Below are positions 36,961 through 44,665 of a DNA stretch of 64,000 bases, piece after piece. The number at the start of each line of letters is the position of its first letter. The first letter of the stretch is position 1. Origin of the DNA: Hymenobacter lapidarius (GTDB lineage: Bacteria; Bacteroidota; Bacteroidia; Cytophagales; Hymenobacteraceae); contig NZ_MDZB01000055.1 of NCBI RefSeq assembly GCF_001816145.1, positions 27,999 through 91,998 on the forward strand. Reading direction: 5' to 3'. The translations under genes and the position numbers were made by a program. Below the pieces are notes generated by a model that searched no databases, was not told the origin of the DNA, and saw only the letters and a program-made list of their open reading frames with translations.

Positions 36961-37100
36961 AAAAAAAGGCCACCGCACGAGTGCGATGGCCTTAAAGTGG
37001 CGGGTCTGATTTAGAGGTGTCTACCCCACCTGGTCAATCAGAGCGCCGCCGCACGAGAGGTCCTTCCTTTCCACATTTCCAGCCCGTGCGGGGGTACTTA
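36961..37100 (-). ncRNA. candidate structured small RNA with its own promoter and terminator
   Basis: On the minus strand a perfect -7 box (37106-37113) predicts a start near 37100. The transcript could fold into three hairpins. Hairpin 1: CCGCACG/CGTGCGG with a purine-rich loop of about 29 nt containing GGAAAGGAAGGA. Hairpin 2: TCTGATT/AATCAGA enclosing AGGTG/CACCT with loop GGGTAGA. Hairpin 3 is the terminator GCCATCGCAC/GTGCGGTGGC followed by seven T. The leading TACCCC can also pair with GGGGTA in hairpin 2. No protein frame fits. It could be a free sRNA of about 140 nt, or a leader with attenuator for the 36839 gene. It is not a match to any RNA family I can name. Confidence 0.6.
36966..36993 (-). 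terminator. terminator of the candidate sRNA
   Basis: AAGGCCACCGCAC (36966-36978) pairs with GTGCGATGGCCTT (36981-36993), one mismatch and a 2-nt loop. A run of seven A at 36961-36967 becomes a T-run on the minus strand. A textbook rho-independent signal with no protein gene ending just before it. Confidence 0.88.
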
Positions 37101-37105
37101 TGCCT

Positions 37106-37113
37106 CAAAGGTA
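37106..37113 (-). promoter_or_regulatory. -7 box TACCTTTG of the candidate sRNA
   Basis: An exact TAnnTTTG match on the minus strand, with TTTC 20 nt upstream as a one-mismatch -33 element. It is among the best two-part promoter matches in the window. Confidence 0.55.
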
Positions 37114-37281
37114 CTAAATGGATGGGGGTGAAAGAAATGTTTTTTGGATTAACCAATGATTTTAGGCGGCCAACGGAGCAAATTGCCCGGCGAGGGCAAT
37201 GCCAGCGGCTGCAATGAGCAGCTTGGCTTTCCTGAATAAACCTTAATTTTACAGCATTATTTTGCCTATTTTACTATTTTT

Positions 37282-37857
37282 ATGGCTATTGCCTCCGAGC
37301 TGCAATTCGACGAAACCCACAACCCGTGGCAAACCCTGAGTACAGAAGTGAAATACAACAATTCTTGGATTTCGGTGCGCGAAGACCAGGTCTTAAACCC
37401 CGGCGGTGGAGCGGGCATCTACGGCGTGGTGAGCATGAAAAACAAGGCCCTGGGCATTGTCCCCGTTGATGCCGCCGGCAACACTTGGCTGGTGGGCCAG
37501 TACCGCTACCCCCTGAACGAGTACAGCTGGGAAATTCCCATGGGCGGGGGTTTGATTGAGCACGACATCCTGGCATCGGCGCAACGCGAGCTGAAGGAAG
37601 AAACCGGCCTCACCGCCGCCCGCTGGACCCGCATTGCCCGCCTGCACACCTCCAATTCCGTCACCGACGAAGAGGGCTTTGTGTTCCTGGCTGAAGACCT
37701 TACCCAGGGCCACTTGGAGCCGGAAGAAACCGAAGACCTACGCCTGTGGAAACTGCCCCTGGCCGAAGCCATCCGCATGGTGATGGACGACCGGATTACC
37801 GACGGCATCAGCGTGGCGGGCCTGCTGAAGGCCGAGAAATTCCTTGCAAGCCGCTAG
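37282..37857 (+). CDS. NUDIX hydrolase, ADP-ribose pyrophosphatase-like
   Basis: 191 residues. The Nudix box GGGLIEHD...QRELKEETGL (about 93-115) retains the G, the RE and the EExG core that binds magnesium. The first Glu of the pattern G-x5-E-x7-REUxEExGU is displaced by one residue, His standing in its place. Upstream YRYPLNEYSWEIPMG matches the NudF-like ADP-sugar group. It probably hydrolyses ADP-ribose or another nucleoside diphosphate derivative in the cytoplasm. It stands alone, divergent from the sRNA. The A+T-rich leader has a near-match -7 box about 30 bp upstream of the start. Confidence 0.88.
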   Translation: MAIASELQFDETHNPWQTLSTEVKYNNSWISVREDQVLNPGGGAGIYGVVSMKNKALGIVPVDAAGNTWLVGQYRYPLNEYSWEIPMGGGLIEHDILASAQRELKEETGLTAARWTRIARLHTSNSVTDEEGFVFLAEDLTQGHLEPEETEDLRLWKLPLAEAIRMVMDDRITDGISVAGLLKAEKFLASR

Positions 37858-37964
37858 CGGAAAAAGCGTTGTGGCCGGGTAGTATGGCTGGCGTGGGACG
37901 GCGGTTGCGCATCCACTTACCAGTTCTGCCAGCACCTCATTGGCCAGTGCCTAACTTTGTTGCT

Positions 37965-38795
37965 ATGCGCCACCTGCTTCGTTACATCGGCCAGCGCCTC
38001 TACACTACCTGGGCCGTCTTCTGGTTCCTGGTTCCTTTTGTGCTCATATACCCGCTGCAGTGGTATTTCAGCCGCCGGCCAGATGGCGGCGGGGTAGTGC
38101 ATGCCCTGAACCGGTTCTGGTCGACAATGTCCATTGCCATGTGGGGCGTGCCCGTGGAGGTAGTGCGGCATAGCCGGGAGCCCGCCCCGCGGCCCTGCGT
38201 ATACGTGGCCAACCACGGCTCGTACGTTGACATCATGATGCTGTTCAAGCACATTCCCGGGTTCCTGAACATGATGGGTAAGTCCTCGCTGGCTAAGGTG
38301 CCGCTGTGGGGCCCAAACTTTGGGCGCGTCTACGTCACGGTGGACCGGGCCAGTGCCGTGAGCCGGGGCCGGGCCGTGGTGGCGGCGCGGCGCGGGCTGG
38401 CGCAGGGCAAGAGCATTGCCATTTTCGCCGAAGGCCGCATTTCTCCCAGGCCGGGATTTGAGATGCTGCCGTTGCTGGAAGGCGCTTTCCAGCTGGCCAT
38501 CGAAGCCGGGGTGCCGCTGGTGCCCGTGTGCATGCCCCTGAACCACATGTTTATGCCCGATGTGGAGAAGGACCTGCGCGTGCGCTACCACCGGCTTAAA
38601 ATCGTTTTCCATCCGCCCATTTCAACCACCGGCCTGACTCTGGCCGATATTCCGGCGCTGAAAGCGCGGGTGGCGGCCCAGCTGGCCGGAGACTTCCTGC
38701 CCGAAGGCGCCGTAAAGCCCGGCCCCAGCACGTGGCGGGCGCCGGCAACTGCTAATGCTTCCGCACAGGAACAGCCGCAGTCCGTCAATTCCTGA
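37965..38795 (+). CDS. 1-acyl-sn-glycerol-3-phosphate acyltransferase family protein
   Basis: 276 residues from ATG 37965. The frame could extend upstream into the NUDIX gene but has no conserved sequence there. Near the N-terminus a hydrophobic segment (about 12-32) anchors the protein at the inner membrane. The acyltransferase motifs are NHGSYVDI (NHxxxxD, catalytic His and Asp), the block GKSSLAKVPLWGPNFG, and FAEGRIS, a variant of the EGTR motif. VPLVPVCMP is the fourth block. The enzyme likely makes phosphatidic acid or a related acyl lipid. A perfect -7 box TAACTTTG ends just five bases before the start, hinting at a leaderless transcript. Confidence 0.9.
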   Translation: MRHLLRYIGQRLYTTWAVFWFLVPFVLIYPLQWYFSRRPDGGGVVHALNRFWSTMSIAMWGVPVEVVRHSREPAPRPCVYVANHGSYVDIMMLFKHIPGFLNMMGKSSLAKVPLWGPNFGRVYVTVDRASAVSRGRAVVAARRGLAQGKSIAIFAEGRISPRPGFEMLPLLEGAFQLAIEAGVPLVPVCMPLNHMFMPDVEKDLRVRYHRLKIVFHPPISTTGLTLADIPALKARVAAQLAGDFLPEGAVKPGPSTWRAPATANASAQEQPQSVNS

Positions 38796-38821
38796 TTTGT
38801 ATTCCATTATTCTGCATTCCC

Positions 38822-39109
38822 TTGAGCACTGACCTTGGTACCCTGCGCGGCCTAGCCCATCTGGCCCGCCTCGAATTCGACGAAACCCGCGAGCAGCAAA
38901 TGCTGGGTGATTTGAACAACATTCTTGATTTTGTGGCCCAGCTTGAAGGCGTGGACACGACGGGCGTGGAGCCGCTGGTGCACCTTTCCCAGGAAGTAAA
39001 CGTGCTGCGCGACGACGACGCTCGCAACACCGTAAGCCACCAGGACGGCCTGCGCAACGCGCCCCGCAAGGATTCGGACTACTTCCGGGTGCCCAAAGTA
39101 CTGGAGTAG
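38822..39109 (+). CDS. gatC: Asp/Glu-tRNA amidotransferase subunit C
   Basis: 95 residues, read from a TTG start at 38822 because no ATG or GTG is available in frame. The sequence LAHLARLEFDETREQQML and the late RKDSDYFRVPKVLE tail are characteristic of GatC, which stabilises the GatA-GatB heterodimer. The complex amidates misacylated Glu-tRNA(Gln) or Asp-tRNA(Asn). gatA and gatB are not adjacent here. Its stop codon is followed immediately by the TTG start of the next gene, so the two are transcribed together. Confidence 0.93.
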   Translation: MSTDLGTLRGLAHLARLEFDETREQQMLGDLNNILDFVAQLEGVDTTGVEPLVHLSQEVNVLRDDDARNTVSHQDGLRNAPRKDSDYFRVPKVLE

Positions 39110-41896
39110 TTGAGTACGAAACTGCTTTTTGCCCGTGCCTGGCGGCCCAGCTGGCTGGCCGTGCTGGCCACGCTGGCGGTGGGGCTGGTGGTGTTTCACT
39201 ACTTCACCGGGGCCGATGCCACCCTGCCGGTTCGCCTGGTGCCGCACCTGCAGGAAATTCCGCTCACGCTGGAATCCGTAGCGGCCGGGCCCGTGCGCCT
39301 GCCCATTCAGGCCAGTGGCTTGGTTGCTACCCTCACGCACGATGTGGTGGGGCCCTTCACGGCGCCGGTCGCCGCCGCTTGCTTGCTGGTGCTCCTGGCT
39401 GTGGTGCTGGCCGGCTGGACTGCCGTAGTGAGCACGCTTGCGCGCACGGCTTTCGTGGCGGGCATGGTGCCGGTTATCTTTTTCCTGCTGTCTCTTAATA
39501 CGGAGTCGCTGGGGATTTTCGGCACCGGCGAACGGTACTTTCTCTACCTGATGCTGGGCGTAGTGGGCGGCGGTGCTTTTGGCCTGCACGCCTTTGCCGA
39601 GCGCCTGTCGCTGGCCCGCCGTGGCCTGATCATGAGTCTGCTGGTGGCTGCAGTGAGCGGGCTCCTGTTTGCGCAAAGCCAGCTGCCGGCCGTTGAGACG
39701 GCCCTGCAGCTGGCTGCCTACGCTACGCCGGGCGGCGCGTTGCTGTTTGGCCTGCTCGTGCTGTGGGTGGGCGTGGAGAATATCCGGGCCCTGCTGTGGT
39801 TCAACACGCAGGCCGAGCAGCCCGCCAGCCGGTTTGGGCTCTGGCCTTTTGTGGCTGCGAGTCTGCTGTATCTGGGCGTGTTGTTTCTGTACGTGTGGAA
39901 TGGCAGCGTTCTACAGCTATTGCCGGGCCTAACCCTGGACCCGCTGGTGCTACTGCTGCCCGCCGTGCTTGCCAGTGGGGTAGGCCTGCGGCTGCGGTCG
40001 CCGAGCTATGGCCAATGGGTTCCCTACGCTCAGGGCATGGCTCAGCTATACCCTGTCCTGGTGATGGGGGCGGCCGGGGCGTTGGCTTATGCCTTTGCCA
40101 CCGACAATACCCCGCTGCTGGTCGCAGCGCGCAGCTTTACCGGGCTGGCGCTGCTGCTGGTGGGCATCGGTTTTTTTGTGTACGTTCTCGTGAATTTTAT
40201 GCCGCTTATTCAGCGGCGGCTGCGGGTGTACCGGGTGGTGTTTGAGCCGCGGCGGCTGCCGTTTTACACGGTGTACATTCTGGCGGTGGTCGGCATTGCC
40301 ATGGTCCAGACGCGCGAAAACCTACCTCTGCCCGACCAAGTGCGAGCGGGCCAGTACAACAACCTGGGCGACCTCACCCGCCAGCAAAGCGAAGCGCAGC
40401 CCGACGACCTCAGCTTGGCCCTGCTGGCCGAGCGGTATTACGCCGAGAGCGGCGACGTCCTATACCGAGGCAACCTGCACGCCCAGATGGGCCGCGCCGC
40501 GCTCTACCGCTTCCGCCAGCAGCGCCAGAACGAAATCAATGCCCTGAACCGCACCCTGCAGCGAGCCCCAAACGAGAAAGTGTCGCTCCGGCTGGCGGCA
40601 CTGCACCGCGACCCGAACGACCTGTTTGAAGCACTGGACATCCTGCGGCGGGGCCTGCGTGCCATACCCCAAAGCGCGGCGCTCACCGGCGATTTGGCGC
40701 AGTTCTTCACCCAGACCGCCCTCACCGATTCCGTTGCTTTCTACCTGGACAAGACCGAAGAGCTGGCGCCGGGCAGCTATGCCAGCAAAACCAACCAGCT
40801 GGGCTTTTTGCTGAATCAGAACCTGCTGAAGGAAGCCCAAAAGCTTCGCGACAAGAACACTGCCCAGGCCAATGAGCCCGCGCTGGCCAGCAACTACACG
40901 TTGCTACAGCTGCTGAGCAATCCGGGCACGTCGGAAAGCACGCCTGCCATATCCGAGGGGCTAAAGGCGTTGGATGATGCCAGTTTTGCGCAGCTCTACC
41001 ACGTGGTGCTGCTCAATTCGACCACGCACCCCGACCGGCTTACGGTGCCATTGCTGGCGCGGCTGGCGGGGCTGGCCAACGAGCCGGCAAACGAGAACTA
41101 CTACGAGCAGCTGCTTTTTCTGCAGGCCCTGGCGCGCCATGCGCGCGGGGAGGAGCAAATGGCCCGGCAGTTGCTGCTACCGCTGGCCAGCGGTACCACG
41201 GCCAGTGCCGCCTACTACCAGCAGCTGCTGGGCATGTGGCAGCTGCAGCAGGGGCAGTATGCCACCGCGGCCGACCAACTGGAATTTGCGGCTACCAACG
41301 GCGCTACCCAAGCCCGCGAGGCCCGCGTGTATGCCCTGGCCCTGAGCGGCCGCCCCGATTCGGCGCGAATGGCCGCGCTTCGGCTCGTGGCGGCGGCCGA
41401 TTCGGGGCAGCGGCAGTGGGGGCGGCAGGCCCTGCGTGCGCTGGCCACCGGCCTTTCACCTTCAGCCAAGAACAACTCGGCCCGCGTGGGAGACAGCTGG
41501 CTGCGCCTGGCCCAACAAGCCGAGCAGCAGCAGAATGACGCGGCTGCTGCTAGAAACTACCAGCGCATTGTGCGTGAGGCGCCTTTCAACGAAGGGGCCG
41601 TACTGGTGGCTGGCCGCTTCTACACCCGCCGCCGCAACTACCCGGCGGCGTACGAAGCGCTACGGGCGGGCCTGGCCGAAAACCCTGAGTCGCTGGCGCT
41701 GTTGCGAGCCTACGTACTAGCCGCCGCCGATGCCGGGCTCATCGAGTACGCAGTGGATGCGCGGGCACAGCTGCGCCAGCGGCTGCCTGCGTCGGCATAT
41801 GCTAATTTAGCTGCTGAATATGCCGCGCGCCAAACAACCCGCGCGGCCCAGGCCGACTCTTTTTCTGTGGCTCCGGCCACCTCACCTCTGCAATAA
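39110..41896 (+). CDS. large multi-pass membrane protein with TPR-rich C-terminus
   Basis: 928 residues, read from TTG directly after the gatC stop. The first about 390 residues contain about 9-11 hydrophobic helices (from LAVLATLAVGLVVFH to YTVYILAVVGIAMV). From about 400 on the protein is soluble, with many paired helices rich in Ala, Leu, Gln and Tyr, as in TPR arrays (DDLSLALLAERYYAESGD, YPAAYEALRAGLAENPESLALL). No catalytic motif is visible. The family is widespread as a hypothetical protein in Hymenobacter-type genomes, to my recollection. It is followed after 12 bp by an ABC ATPase. A role in envelope assembly is possible but unproven. Confidence 0.75.
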   Translation: MSTKLLFARAWRPSWLAVLATLAVGLVVFHYFTGADATLPVRLVPHLQEIPLTLESVAAGPVRLPIQASGLVATLTHDVVGPFTAPVAAACLLVLLAVVLAGWTAVVSTLARTAFVAGMVPVIFFLLSLNTESLGIFGTGERYFLYLMLGVVGGGAFGLHAFAERLSLARRGLIMSLLVAAVSGLLFAQSQLPAVETALQLAAYATPGGALLFGLLVLWVGVENIRALLWFNTQAEQPASRFGLWPFVAASLLYLGVLFLYVWNGSVLQLLPGLTLDPLVLLLPAVLASGVGLRLRSPSYGQWVPYAQGMAQLYPVLVMGAAGALAYAFATDNTPLLVAARSFTGLALLLVGIGFFVYVLVNFMPLIQRRLRVYRVVFEPRRLPFYTVYILAVVGIAMVQTRENLPLPDQVRAGQYNNLGDLTRQQSEAQPDDLSLALLAERYYAESGDVLYRGNLHAQMGRAALYRFRQQRQNEINALNRTLQRAPNEKVSLRLAALHRDPNDLFEALDILRRGLRAIPQSAALTGDLAQFFTQTALTDSVAFYLDKTEELAPGSYASKTNQLGFLLNQNLLKEAQKLRDKNTAQANEPALASNYTLLQLLSNPGTSESTPAISEGLKALDDASFAQLYHVVLLNSTTHPDRLTVPLLARLAGLANEPANENYYEQLLFLQALARHARGEEQMARQLLLPLASGTTASAAYYQQLLGMWQLQQGQYATAADQLEFAATNGATQAREARVYALALSGRPDSARMAALRLVAAADSGQRQWGRQALRALATGLSPSAKNNSARVGDSWLRLAQQAEQQQNDAAAARNYQRIVREAPFNEGAVLVAGRFYTRRRNYPAAYEALRAGLAENPESLALLRAYVLAAADAGLIEYAVDARAQLRQRLPASAYANLAAEYAARQTTRAAQADSFSVAPATSPLQ

Positions 41897-41908
41897 GACC
41901 CTAGCGCT

Positions 41909-42628
41909 ATGAATCCCAACGTCATTGAAACCACGGACATTGCCAAAGCCTACGTGATGGGGGCGGAGGTAATACACGCCCTGCGCTCGGTAAGTATCAA
42001 AATTCCGCGCGGCGAGTACGTGGCCTTCATGGGGCCGTCGGGTTCGGGCAAGTCTACGCTGATGAACATTGTGGGCTGTCTGGACACACCAAGCAAGGGC
42101 CAATACATTCTCAACGGGCAGGACGTGAGCCGCATGAGCGACAACCAGCTGGCGGAGGTGCGCAACAAGGAAATCGGCTTCGTTTTCCAGAGCTTCAACC
42201 TGCTGCCCCGCGCCAGTGCCCTCGACAACGTGGCCCTGCCGCTCATTTACGCGGGCCTCAGCAAGCGCGAACGCAACGAGCGGGCCCTGGAGTCGCTACG
42301 GGCCGTGGGCCTGGCCGACCGCGCCTCGCACCGGCCCAATGAGCTCAGCGGGGGCCAGCGCCAGCGCGTGGCCATTGCCCGGGCCTTGGTAAACAACCCC
42401 AGCGTGCTGCTGGCCGACGAACCCACCGGCGCCTTAGATTCCAAGACCAGCCACGAAATCATGGATTTGTTTGAGGCGCTGTATGCCAAAGGCAACACCA
42501 TTATCATGGTGACGCACGAGGAGGACATTGCCCGCTACGCGCACCGCATTGTGCGCCTGCGCGACGGCCTAGTGGAATCCGATGAGATAAACCACAACGT
42601 TCATTCGCACGCGGTAGCGGAGCATTGA
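41909..42628 (+). CDS. ABC transporter ATP-binding protein, LolD/MacB type
   Basis: 239 residues. All ATPase motifs are present: Walker [10 protein letters not shown] (42-50), Q-loop [11 protein letters not shown] (91-101), signature LSGGQ (146-150), Walker B VLLADE (166-171), D-loop SALD-like GALD, and the switch His in VTHEED. The closest groups are LolD, MacB and FtsE, which drive mechanotransmission at the inner membrane. No permease gene is adjacent; the upstream large membrane protein lacks MacB-like features. It therefore probably works with a permease encoded elsewhere. Confidence 0.92.
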   Translation: MNPNVIETTDIAKAYVMGAEVIHALRSVSIKIPRGEYVAFMGPSGSGKSTLMNIVGCLDTPSKGQYILNGQDVSRMSDNQLAEVRNKEIGFVFQSFNLLPRASALDNVALPLIYAGLSKRERNERALESLRAVGLADRASHRPNELSGGQRQRVAIARALVNNPSVLLADEPTGALDSKTSHEIMDLFEALYAKGNTIIMVTHEEDIARYAHRIVRLRDGLVESDEINHNVHSHAVAEH

Positions 42629-42692
42629 TTTCTCTGCGAGCCGCCGCCAATTGCGCCGCGAGGCGTCGGCAGCGCATCACTAACCACCAGCC

Positions 42693-43241
42693 ATGAAAAT
42701 CTACACCAAAACCGGCGACACCGGCCTCACTTCCCTAATTGGTGGCACGCGCGTGCCGAAGAGCAGCCTGCGCATTGACTGCTACGGCACGGTAGACGAG
42801 CTGAACTCCTACATCGGCCTGGTGCGCGACCAGGACGTGAACGCCACCCGCCGGCCGCTGCTCAAGGAAATTCAGGACCGCCTCTTCACCATGGGGTCGG
42901 CCCTGGCCGCCGACCCGGACAAGTCGAAGATGAAACTGCCCGACTTGCACGCGGGTGACGTGACCCTGCTGGAAGAAGAAATGGACCGCATGAACGCCGA
43001 ACTGCCGGAGCTGCGGGCGTTTATTCTGCCGGGTGGGCACCCCGCCGTGAGCCACGCCCACGTAGCACGGTGCGTGTGCCGCCGGGCCGAGCGCATGGTC
43101 ATTCACCTGAGCGAGGAATCTTTTGTGGCTGAACTCGTTATCGTTTATCTAAATCGTCTCTCCGACTACCTGTTTGTGCTTAGCCGGTACATGGCGCACG
43201 AGCTGGGCGTGGAGGAGGTGACCTGGAAGGCCCGGCTTTAG
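42693..43241 (+). CDS. cob(I)yrinic acid a,c-diamide adenosyltransferase, PduO type
   Basis: 182 residues. The ATP-binding N-terminus KIYTKTGDTGLTSLIGG and the YGTVDELNSYIG motif define the PduO/MMAB family. The later segment RAFILPGGHPAVSHAHVARCVCRRAER carries the conserved Arg residues of the active site. The enzyme moves the adenosyl group of ATP to cob(I)alamin. This supplies adenosylcobalamin to methylmalonyl-CoA mutase, which is encoded at the left end of the window. It lies 64 bp after the ABC ATPase gene and may share its transcript. Confidence 0.94.
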   Translation: MKIYTKTGDTGLTSLIGGTRVPKSSLRIDCYGTVDELNSYIGLVRDQDVNATRRPLLKEIQDRLFTMGSALAADPDKSKMKLPDLHAGDVTLLEEEMDRMNAELPELRAFILPGGHPAVSHAHVARCVCRRAERMVIHLSEESFVAELVIVYLNRLSDYLFVLSRYMAHELGVEEVTWKARL

Positions 43242-43404
43242 GCCGACTGCCTCCGCTTTGACTGGGCTGGTTAGTGCCAGGTCAGGGCCGAAATAATCCT
43301 GATTTGGGGCCAGCCGGCTACTTGTCTTTGCCATTTCAGCCACACTACTCCCAAACTCCGTATTCGGAAAATCCCACCCATCTGTACTCCCAAAGAGCTC
43401 CGTT

Positions 43405-44466
43405 ATGATAGACATTCTTCCCATTCGCACGCAACGTTCCACAACCTCACGCCTGGCCGAACTGGACCCCAAGCTGGAGTTTGGTAAGGTGTATTCTGAC
43501 CACATGTTTGTCGTGGATTTCCACAACGGCGAATGGCAGGAAGCGCAAATTATGCCGTTTGGCGACATGGTAGTGAGCCCGGCTAACTCGGCGTTGCACT
43601 ACGGCCAGGCCATTTTTGAAGGCATGAAAGCCTACCACCAGGCCGACGGCGGGGTGGCCCTGTTTCGCCCTTTGGATAACTGGGCTCGGCTCAACGCCTC
43701 GGCTGAGCGCATGTGCATGCCGCACATGCCCGAAGAGCTATTTATGCAAGGCCTCATTGAGTTGCTGCGCCTGGATACCGCCTGGGTGCCCACGGCGGCG
43801 GGCAGCTCGCTCTATATCCGTCCGTTTATGTTCGCCACCGATGGCTTCATCGGCGTGCGGCCGTCGGAGTCCTACCGCTTCATGATTTTTACGAGCCCCG
43901 TGGGCCTGTACTACAACAAGGCCCTGCGCGTGCGCTTCGAGCAGAAGTACGTGCGCTCGGCCGAAGGCGGCGCGGGCTTTGCCAAAAACGCCGGCAACTA
44001 CGGCGCGGCCATGTACCCCACCAAGCTGGCCCAGCAGGAAGGCTACAACCAGCTCATCTGGACCGACGCATCGGAGCACCAGTACGTGGAAGAATCGGGC
44101 ACGATGAACGCCATTTTTGTAATCGACGGCCGTGTGGTTACGCCCGCGCTCAGCACCAGCATTCTTGATGGCGTGACGCGCCGCAGCGTGCTGCAGCTGG
44201 CCCGCGACATGGGCCTTGTGGTGGAAGAGCGCAAGGTGAGCAGCCGCGAGGTAATGGAGGCCTTGGCCGCCGGCAAGCTGGAGGAAGCCTTTGGGGTAGG
44301 CACGGCCGCTACCATTGCGCCCATTGCCACCATCGGCTACGAAGGCCACGACTACGAGCTGCCCGAGGTGGGGCCCAATGCTTTCTCGAAGCGCGTGGGA
44401 GCAGCCTTAGAAGCCATTCGTTCCGGCGAAGGCGCCGACGTCCACAACTGGATGGTGCGCGTGTAG
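43405..44466 (+). CDS. ilvE: branched-chain amino acid aminotransferase
   Basis: 353 residues, the length of the longer (type II) BCAT group. The PLP-binding Lys194 lies in FAKNAGNYGAAM. YVEESGTMNAIFVI, LSTSILDGVTRRSVLQLARD and AFGVGTAATIAPI are the remaining family blocks. It interconverts leucine, isoleucine and valine with their keto acids in the cytoplasm. A near -7 match TGTCTTTG lies at 43323-43330. A repeat element and a strong terminator follow the stop. Confidence 0.95.
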   Translation: MIDILPIRTQRSTTSRLAELDPKLEFGKVYSDHMFVVDFHNGEWQEAQIMPFGDMVVSPANSALHYGQAIFEGMKAYHQADGGVALFRPLDNWARLNASAERMCMPHMPEELFMQGLIELLRLDTAWVPTAAGSSLYIRPFMFATDGFIGVRPSESYRFMIFTSPVGLYYNKALRVRFEQKYVRSAEGGAGFAKNAGNYGAAMYPTKLAQQEGYNQLIWTDASEHQYVEESGTMNAIFVIDGRVVTPALSTSILDGVTRRSVLQLARDMGLVVEERKVSSREVMEALAAGKLEEAFGVGTAATIAPIATIGYEGHDYELPEVGPNAFSKRVGAALEAIRSGEGADVHNWMVRV

Positions 44467-44474
44467 CGAGTAAG

Positions 44475-44579
44475 TAGACTGTCATGCTGAGCTTGTCGAA
44501 GCATCTCTACCGCTTCGTAGCAGTCAGTACTGATTACTTGCGTAGTAGAGATGCTTGACAAGCTCAGCATGACAGTCTA
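44475..44579. repeat. dispersed inverted-repeat element, copy D
   Basis: Left arm TAGACTGTCATGCTGAGC then TTGTCGAAGCATCTC; the mirror arm ends GACAGTCTA at 44579. The centre is unrelated to the other copies. It sits just before the ilvE terminator. Confidence 0.9.
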
Positions 44580-44584
44580 TAATT

Positions 44585-44620
44585 AAAAGCCGCTTCACTC
44601 TGAGGCGGCTTTTCTTTTTT
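44585..44620 (+). terminator. rho-independent terminator downstream of ilvE
   Basis: The stem AAAAGCCGCTTCA (44585-44597) / TGAGGCGGCTTTT (44601-44613) has one G-U pair and a 3-nt loop, followed by CTTTTTT. It ends ilvE after the repeat element. Confidence 0.9.
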
Positions 44621-44665
44621 GCCGCACCTTTGCACCACCAAGTACATTCCCACTCAGTCACTCTT

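Noticed and set aside
36961..37100. Candidate RNA as signal-recognition RNA or RNase P RNA
   Set aside because: The GGAAAGGAAGG loop recalls the SRP tetraloop region, but the conserved flanking SRP stem is absent, and the length and lack of conserved P4 elements exclude RNase P RNA.
37746..37964. N-terminal extension of the acyltransferase into the NUDIX gene
   Set aside because: The extra 73 residues are a different reading frame of the NUDIX gene, rich in Arg, Pro and Gly, and unlike the family; the ATG at 37965 gives the normal start.
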